A DNA stretch of 64,000 nt from Metridium senile (Eukaryota > Cnidaria > Anthozoa > Actiniaria > Metridiidae), in the NCBI GenBank assembly GCA_949775045.1, contig OX459100.1:15927396-15991395 (forward strand), in the 5' to 3' direction. A model generated the notes under the pieces. The model made no database searches. It was not told the origin of the DNA and was given only the letters and a program-made list of their open reading frames with translations. Numbering within the stretch: position 1 is the first letter of the stretch; each line of letters begins with the position of its first letter. Position numbers and translations under genes: made by a program. This document shows positions 1 to 64,000 of this stretch, piece by piece.

Positions 1-62
1 GTTTTTAGAGATTATGCTTCCAGATTCAAATTGTACACCCCCCACAATGTGGCTTCTATTAC

Positions 63-142
63 CTGTGCATATTTTGATACTCCAATAGTAGCTTCTCCAT
101 TGTCAACCTCTACCCATTCATGCTGTGATGTAAATTTGCGCT
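63..142 (-). CDS. GCSH: GCSH exon 2 (start of mature H protein)
   Basis: 80 nt. The acceptor CAG lies just above 142 and the donor GTAATA just below 63. Encodes RKFTSQHEWV...KYAQ, the N-terminal beta strands of the lipoyl-domain fold. Ends in phase 0. The next exon would begin with the (E)ALGDVV segment known from the family and lies outside the window. Confidence 0.87.
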
Positions 143-2740
143 CTGTTAAAACAAAGAAAACAATAAACAAAAAATTTCAATAATAACAATTAGGGAGGAA
201 AGGGAGCAAAATACGATGTTACAGTTTCATACTGAAACCATTTTCATGTATACACTGTTTCCAAGAAACTTTGTCACCCGTGAAGTGAAAAGCCTACAAG
301 CTAGTAGCGCAGATTATTATGGGTTACCTATGTATAGTTTATTAGAACGCAGGCATTTCATGGCCACATTGCTACACTTGTCAATATGTTATTGAGAAAT
401 GTCCATTTTGACTTATCAAACAACAAGAAAGGCGTTCCGAGTGCATATTTAGTTTCTGAACTGATCCATGATCTTTTGCGCCACTAGCTTGTGTGCTTTT
501 CACGGGTGACAGACTTTCTCGGAAAGGGTGGAGATAAAATATGTACATGTACATCAATATAAATGCCAAGAGAACAAAGGTATTGTTCATAACATAATAG
601 GTATATTGAAAGTTCTTAAGTAAACAACGTCACTCTAATTGAGCTCACACTGAGATATATTAAACAAGGTTGACTTTTGTACACAATACTACTAAAAAAA
701 AATTTAATCCACGGTAATAGACCACTTTCATAAATACCATAATATGTACAGATATTTTAAAATTTTAGCACTGTCATATGAAAGAACCACCTGAAATAGG
801 CATGTTTGGAAGGTTTTAATGCTCTGGCTAAAATACAAAGAAGTTATGCTCAATGAAAAATGTAGAGATTTGTATGCAATTTTCTGCCAAGGCCTTTGAT
901 GCCTCGTTTTGGTGTTTTTCTAATTTTTCAAACTCTTGTAGCTTCTTGCAAATTTAATCTTTTTTTTCTCAAACTTTCACAAGTTATTGTTATGGTGAAT
1001 GTCTATCATATGATATTTTTCTTTTTCTTCAAACATCAATTTAAAAAATTATTAGCATCTATGATTATGATTATCTGTGTGTAGTCTAAAGAAAGACTAT
1101 TATTATTGCTGTCTTGAGTTTTGATTAACTTAAAAAAGTCATCTTCAGAGTTAAAATAAAAACAACAAGGGGTATTTATCTCACGTGTTGTTATTGCTGA
1201 AGGAAATCAGCCAATTTGATGTAGTCATTGTGTTAGTGCTGTACTTGACATTGTAACTATTGTGAATGAGTCTATTGTAAATGTATGGTGAAGGTAGCAC
1301 CATACAAATTTGAGAAATATTTTATCTTTTAACGTTCAAAATAAAGTTTACAATTACAACAAACTTTATTTCTCAATTTCATTCAAGTTTTATTTGTCAA
1401 TGTTTTGAAAAAGCTTGTGTCATTCATCCAAATTACTTAAATCTTTGTTGAGTTGTCAGTTAAATCAGTAAATAACTTTGTAGGAGAGTATCAGCTGTGG
1501 TACAACTTGTTTTCTATTTTTCTCATTGATTCCTTAGTTTGTCAACAGCCTGATATCACAAGGATACAAGACAGTACTAACTTGACTGGTGCCAATGAAT
1601 TTAGAATAAATTAGAACCAATTAGATTATTTTAATACTGGGTGGATATGTTTAGAGCCTGAGTAGGTGACTTGGCACTTTAGTGATCTAATAGCAGGCAA
1701 GACTAACGCCTTGATGGTTGACCGCTGATGGCATGAAAGGGGTTATATTCATTCATCATATATATTAGGCACAGTAGAGTGCAAAATATATATATATGCG
1801 TGAAAAACAATTACTAAATAGTGCTGTATTGCATTTTTTGTCAATTTTAGGTGCAGTATTACAGCAGTCCACCAACTTCACGTTTTTTAGCGGTGCTTTT
1901 TATGCGAGCGGTGCAAGTGTGACTGAGAACTGCTGTAATATCTTTTCATAAACTGAAGACAGTAAGTGCAACACTAGTATAAAATAGCAGAGGCTCTCTG
2001 TAAATACCCCCCTCCTAGTGGTAAAACTATTTAATGTACTAGTTTTGTTATGTCTGTCTGGCACTGAAATCATGTTTGGTTCATGCTTCAACAATCTCAT
2101 GCCACAATACCACCCTTTTAGTGAAAAGGTCACGCAATTTACCAACTTATTAGAAAGAACGTTATGTTTTTTCAAAAGTATGCATTTTAAATACTGACGT
2201 CGAAATATCCAAAAATTATCGAAAATCTTTCCATGTAAGCTTACAGCGCAACGCGTAAAAGTATGGTCACTGATAATGTATTCGCATACTTCTGTCTCGC
2301 CATCGATCCAATCCGAGACAAGATAACACAATCCTACAACGCTGATTGGATCGATTGCGAGACAGAAGTATGCGAATACATTATCAGTGGCCATACTTTT
2401 ACGCGTTGCGCTGTAACTTAAAAGAAAGAAACATCGTAAGCTTATTGGCACATTTTGCCTTTGGGGCACGTATATAATTAATGGTCGACACATTTTACTA
2501 AGCTGAATCGAAGCGTTATTTTTATAGCCACAAAAGTTGCCAAAAAGGCAATTTGTAATATGAAATGACATAACTCGATCACGATGTGATCCAAGGCCTA
2601 TACTAACCACCAAGAAGTTGTCTTGAAAGGCTATATGACCTTATAGCTTGTCGTTGAATGTTCAATGCTTTTCCCGCTGCAATATTACGTAAGGTAGAAT
2701 TAAGTGATCTTGAAGCACACCTCAGTACTACGCTTGCCAT
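63..2740 (-). CDS. GCSH: Glycine cleavage system H protein, mitochondrial (partial gene, 2 exons in window)
   Basis: H protein carries the lipoyl arm that shuttles the aminomethyl group between the P, T and L proteins of the mitochondrial glycine cleavage system. Two minus-strand exons are visible: 2740-2608 and 142-63. Exon 1 starts at the ATG at 2740 and encodes a 44-residue, Arg/Ser-rich, acid-free leader (MASVVLRCASRSLNS...) with an RSYS motif typical of presequence cleavage. Exon 2 continues with RKFTSQHEWVEVDNGEATIG and then VSKYAQ, which matches the start of mature H proteins (RKFT..HEWV, GI..FAQ in human). Donor G|GTTAGT and acceptor TTTTAACAG join in phase 1 and create one Glu codon. 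The lipoyl-lysine exon lies beyond the left edge. The gene is divergent from SF3B3. An in-frame upstream ATG at 2932 exists, but the leader from 2740 alone has targeting character. Confidence 0.87.
245..528. repeat. Dispersed repeat family W, copy 1
   Basis: Lies in GCSH intron 1. Contains AACTTTGTCACCCGTGAAG near its left end and GCTTTTCACGGGTGACAGAC near its right end, so the ends are inverted repeats. A second copy lies in opposite orientation at 47832-48080, with shared words such as TTGTTTGATAAG and ATTGACAAGTGTA. Fragments of the end sequence also occur near 15150-15240 and 47466-47525. Probably a non-autonomous DNA transposon. Confidence 0.6.
529..2240. other. GCSH intron 1, no gene seen
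   Basis: AT-rich intron. No conserved coding segment was recognised on either strand. There is a short TATATA run near 1787. The 237-codon minus-strand open frame at 1900-2613 is a read-through of intron and palindrome sequence. Confidence 0.6.
2241..2417. repeat. Foldback element (177 bp palindrome)
   Basis: The left arm starts TTACAGCGCAACGCGTAAAA and the right arm ends TTTTACGCGTTGCGCTGTAA. The arms of ~72 bp are nearly perfect complements around a ~28-bp loop (2315-2342). Typical MITE/foldback structure inside GCSH intron 1. Confidence 0.75.
2608..2740 (-). CDS. GCSH: GCSH exon 1 (presequence)
   Basis: 133 nt, 44 codons plus 1 nt. Encodes the mitochondrial targeting peptide, with no Asp or Glu, several Arg, and RSYS near its end. 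The donor GTTAGT lies at 2607-2602. Confidence 0.82.
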
Positions 2741-3040
2741 CGTTAATATAATGCTATCTAGATTTCCCGTAACCCCACTTATATCTAGTCTCTCTTTCTT
2801 CTTCTTCTCTGGTATCGTGTGGTTTGCACACGGGTTAACAAGCACACTGAAATGGTAGTTACCGCTGACTCGTTTGTACTGCGACTCTCCAATATGGCGG
2901 GCAAAATGATTGTTTGAGTGTTCTTTGCTCAAAAAACGTGGAGTTTGGCCAACTTTTCAACAGTTGTTGGAATAACAAGAACATAGTTTGATAATACAAG
3001 TAAACAGAGTTGTTATTAAAAAGCTATTAGTATAAACAAG
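2741..3040. promoter_or_regulatory. Probable bidirectional promoter GCSH / SF3B3
   Basis: The two genes are divergent with start codons 1.4 kb apart. A strong splice donor at 3041 (CAAG|GTAAGA) and an acceptor at 4141-4142 six bases before the SF3B3 ATG suggest a non-coding SF3B3 exon ending at 3040, leaving about 300 bp for both promoters. No TATA box was seen. Inferred from layout only. Confidence 0.45.
2889..2900 (-). promoter_or_regulatory. YY1-type site
   Basis: The minus strand reads CCGCCATATTGG, a match to the animal YY1 consensus CCGCCATnTTGG. In animals this site often sits close to the start of TATA-less housekeeping genes, which fits its position between GCSH and SF3B3. Confidence 0.45.
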
Positions 3041-3046
3041 GTAAGA
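3035..3046 (+). other. SF3B3: Candidate 5' UTR splice donor of SF3B3
   Basis: ACAAG|GTAAGA at 3040/3041 is close to the consensus donor. Paired with TTCTTGCAATAG ending at 4142, it would splice a non-coding exon to GCCATC-ATG. The transcription start is not determinable from sequence. Confidence 0.4.
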
Positions 3047-3937
3047 AAGTGAGGGAAATGATGATTTTTACGTTTCAACAACGTAACACATGTGACAACT
3101 GCACGAGTGCCGCTTTTCGGTATATTCAATCAATCTTTTTCATATTACTAAGCGCATTTACTTGCAAATTAAACATTACTTAGCGCTTTTACTTGCAAAT
3201 TAAATGTTTTTGCTCGTTAAAATACGCGAAAATGGAGAACTTCTAGATTAAGATATGCACTATATTATAAGCTAAAACCGGTCACATTTTAGATAGGTAT
3301 TTAAACATACCATCCATGCTTTTCAATCAAACCTCAATTATAAATATAAGGTAAGCATTATTTAGTTTATGGCTTGAGTTTGTATTACTGTAAATCGTCA
3401 ATTGTAAATCAAACATCTACAATCATTGTCAAAAGTAGTTGGCACGATTTTAGTATTTTATCAAATAGTGACTACTTCATTTATTTTAAGTATAAAAAAT
3501 TTCCCCCCCTTCCCCCCACATCAATGTTGGTGTGAAATGATAGCGCATTGACAGGTCAACCACACAAGCACCAAACAATGATTCTTTCCTCAACATTGCG
3601 AAGGGGGGTGGGGGGAGAAGTAGAATTTCAGCAGTGCTAAAATTACTTTATCACATTCGTGCCAACACTTTTGTCAATGATTGTAGATCAGAATGGCAAA
3701 ATTCCACCAATCTCAAAAACACTAGCACAGAGGAGAGCACAATTTGTCAGCCACTGTTTCAGGGCTAAAGATCTTTGATATTCTCTTATAAAAGGAAAAG
3801 TATTATTATTTAGCATCGGCTTTGCTGATATACCAGGAAGTAGACAGTGCACTCTTTCCCCCCTCTCTCCATCAATGCTCCGTTTTACAGGTATTTACTG
3901 CGCGACTCGCTATACGGTAGTCACTTACAATAACTTT

Positions 3938-4094
3938 TGATGAATTTTTGACATTATTTTGACATTTTTTCATCTCAATCGGACCAATCAGGTACAAGAT
4001 TATATCGAGAGGCAGAGACTTTAGAAACTTTGATGTCTGTAATTGGTGCGATTGAGATGAAAAAATGTCAAAATAATGTAAAAAATTCATTAAA
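3938..4094. repeat. Foldback element just upstream of the first coding exon
   Basis: The left arm TGATGAATTTTTGACATT... (3938-3990) is complementary to ...AATGTAAAAAATTCATTA (4041-4094), with loop 3991-4040. It ends about 50 bp before the 3' splice site of the presumed 5' UTR intron. A stem this close to the acceptor could affect branch-site access (inference). Confidence 0.7.
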
Positions 4095-4148
4095 ATGGTT
4101 TGAGGGATTTTAAAATAAACTATATATATTTTCTTGCAATAGGCCATC

Positions 4149-62635
<58,487 letters not shown>

Positions 62636-62768
62636 GTAAGTGGTTTATTTTAGTCTGGGAAAACAAGTGGTGTGCGGGTTGTTTTATAGGCTAACGATGG
62701 ACAGACTGAACTGTATTTTTGACATTCGTAAATTTTCCTATGATTCGGCCTGTTCGTCTGCCTGTTCC

Positions 62769-62907
62769 ATTAATATCGCATGTTGAACAGGATTGCTCTG
62801 TAGACCTACACGTTGACCTCAGAGCCCAGAGACATGCAATAATGAAAGGCCTTCAACGATCGTCCTTGTTCTTTCTCATGACTATGGACGCTGACGTTGG
62901 TCGACAT
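62769..62907 (+). repeat. Repeat family B, copy 6
   Basis: Differs from copy 1 at CCTACACGTTGACC and AAAGGCC. Followed, not preceded, by the ATC array. Confidence 0.85.
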
Positions 62908-62915
62908 TTCAATCA

Positions 62916-63675
62916 TTAATGTCATCATCATCATCACCTTCAATCTTCACCTTCAATCACCATTATCAACATTATCGACGCGTTCAATCAACATCATCAT
63001 CGCCTTCAATCATCATCATCATAATCTTCAATCATCATCATCATCATCGCATTCAATCACCATCATCATTGCCTTCAGTCATCATCATCATCATAGCCTT
63101 CAATCATCACTATCCTCATCATTACCTTCAATCATCATCATCACCATCTTCAATCATTATCATCATCATCGCCTTCAATCATCATCATCACCATCATCAT
63201 CAACTTCAATGATCATCATCATCATCACCTTCAATCACCATCATCAACGCCTTCAATCATCATCATCATCACCTTCAATCATCACCATCATCATCATCAC
63301 CTTCAATCATATATATCGTCACCATCATCACCACCACCATCATCATTATTGTTATCGTCGCCCCCTATTTTTGTCATCATCATCATCACCATCATCATCA
63401 TCACCTTCAATCATATATATCGTCACCATCATCATCACCATCATCATTATTGTTATCATCATCATCATCATCACCATCATCATCATCACCTTCAATCATA
63501 TATATCGTCACCATCATCATCACCATCATCATCATCATCATCACCATCATCATCATCACCTTCAATCATATTTATCGTCACCATCATCACCATCATCATC
63601 ATCACCTTCAATCATATATATCGTCACCATCATCACCACCATCATCATTATTGTTATCGTCGCCCCCTATTTTTG

Positions 63676-63711
<36 letters not shown>

Positions 63712-64000
63712 CCATCATCATCATCACCTTCAATCATATATATCGTCACCATCATCACCACCATCATCATTATTGTTATCGTCGCCCCCTATTTTTGTCA
63801 TCATCATCATCATCATCATCATCATCACCATCATCATCATCACCTTCAATCATATATATCGTCACCATCATCATCATCGCCTTCAATCATCATCATCACC
63901 ATCATCATCAACTTCAATGATCATCATCATCATCACCTTCAATCACCATCATCAACGCCTTCAATCATCATCATCATCACCTTCAATCATCACCATCATC
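62916..64000 (+). repeat. ATC / CTTCAATC complex repeat array, runs off window
   Basis: Trinucleotide ATC runs punctuated by CACCTTCAATCAT, TATATATCGTCACC and GTTATCGTCGCCCCCTATTT. The longer block recurs near 63340, 63650 and 63775, so the array has higher-order repeats. SF3B3 intron 27. Confidence 0.95.

Noticed and set aside
1900..2613. 237-codon minus-strand frame
   Set aside because: It runs through GCSH intron 1 and the 2241-2417 palindrome. No recognisable domain, and it overlaps the exon 1 donor.
63450..63920. 156-codon Ser/His/Ile frame
   Set aside because: ATC repeat array.

Overview
The window is nuclear DNA from an animal. It is AT-rich, densely packed with introns, microsatellites and short inverted-repeat transposons, and shows no operon or bacterial gene structure. 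Its backbone is one conserved gene, SF3B3 (splicing factor 3b subunit 3, SAP130), on the + strand. I rebuilt 27 coding exons from 4149 to 62635. All introns are GT-AG, all phases agree, and together they give 1136 codons that follow the human protein almost end to end. The last ~80 residues lie beyond the right edge. The intron style, the repeat types (Tc1/mariner-, pogo-, hAT- and TTAA-type MITEs, foldback elements) and the class A GPCRs suggest an early-branching metazoan. A cnidarian is my best guess, but this is inference and no species can be named.

Left edge (1-4148): two minus-strand exons (2608-2740 and 63-142) encode the mitochondrial presequence and the start of the mature glycine cleavage system H protein (GCSH). 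GCSH and SF3B3 are divergent, so 2741-3040 is probably a shared promoter. It holds a YY1-type CCGCCATATTGG site. A good donor at 3041 and an acceptor at 4142 suggest a non-coding first exon for SF3B3.

4149-36050 carries SF3B3 exons 1-25. The introns are filled with repeats: six copies in the window of a ~138-bp repeat that is often beside microsatellites, two very large inverted repeats (9343-12834 and 23747-24919), a 313-bp hAT-like element with a clean 6-bp target duplication nested in an older palindrome, a 1-kb TTAA-flanked element, a tRNA-like sequence, and an element family that carries a 118-nt coding first exon with a splice donor.

36051-61490 is a single 25.4-kb intron between exons 25 and 26. 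It contains two intronless, closely related class A GPCR genes in opposite orientation (43420-44346 minus, 52586-53437 plus) with near-identical TATA-containing promoters. It also holds a 2.46-kb tandem duplication that copied the tail of the second GPCR, a decayed LINE reverse-transcriptase 3' end, satellites that appear to grow from transposon ends, and long microsatellites. A 96-bp minisatellite array runs up to the exon 26 acceptor.

61491-64000 holds exons 26 and 27, another palindromic element, the sixth copy of the dispersed repeat and an ATC-rich array running off the window. The genes have no evident functional link: H protein is mitochondrial one-carbon metabolism, SF3B3 is nuclear pre-mRNA splicing, and the GPCRs are surface receptors nested in an intron. 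No clearly novel multi-gene system is visible. The most unusual things are the repeats and how they are organised.
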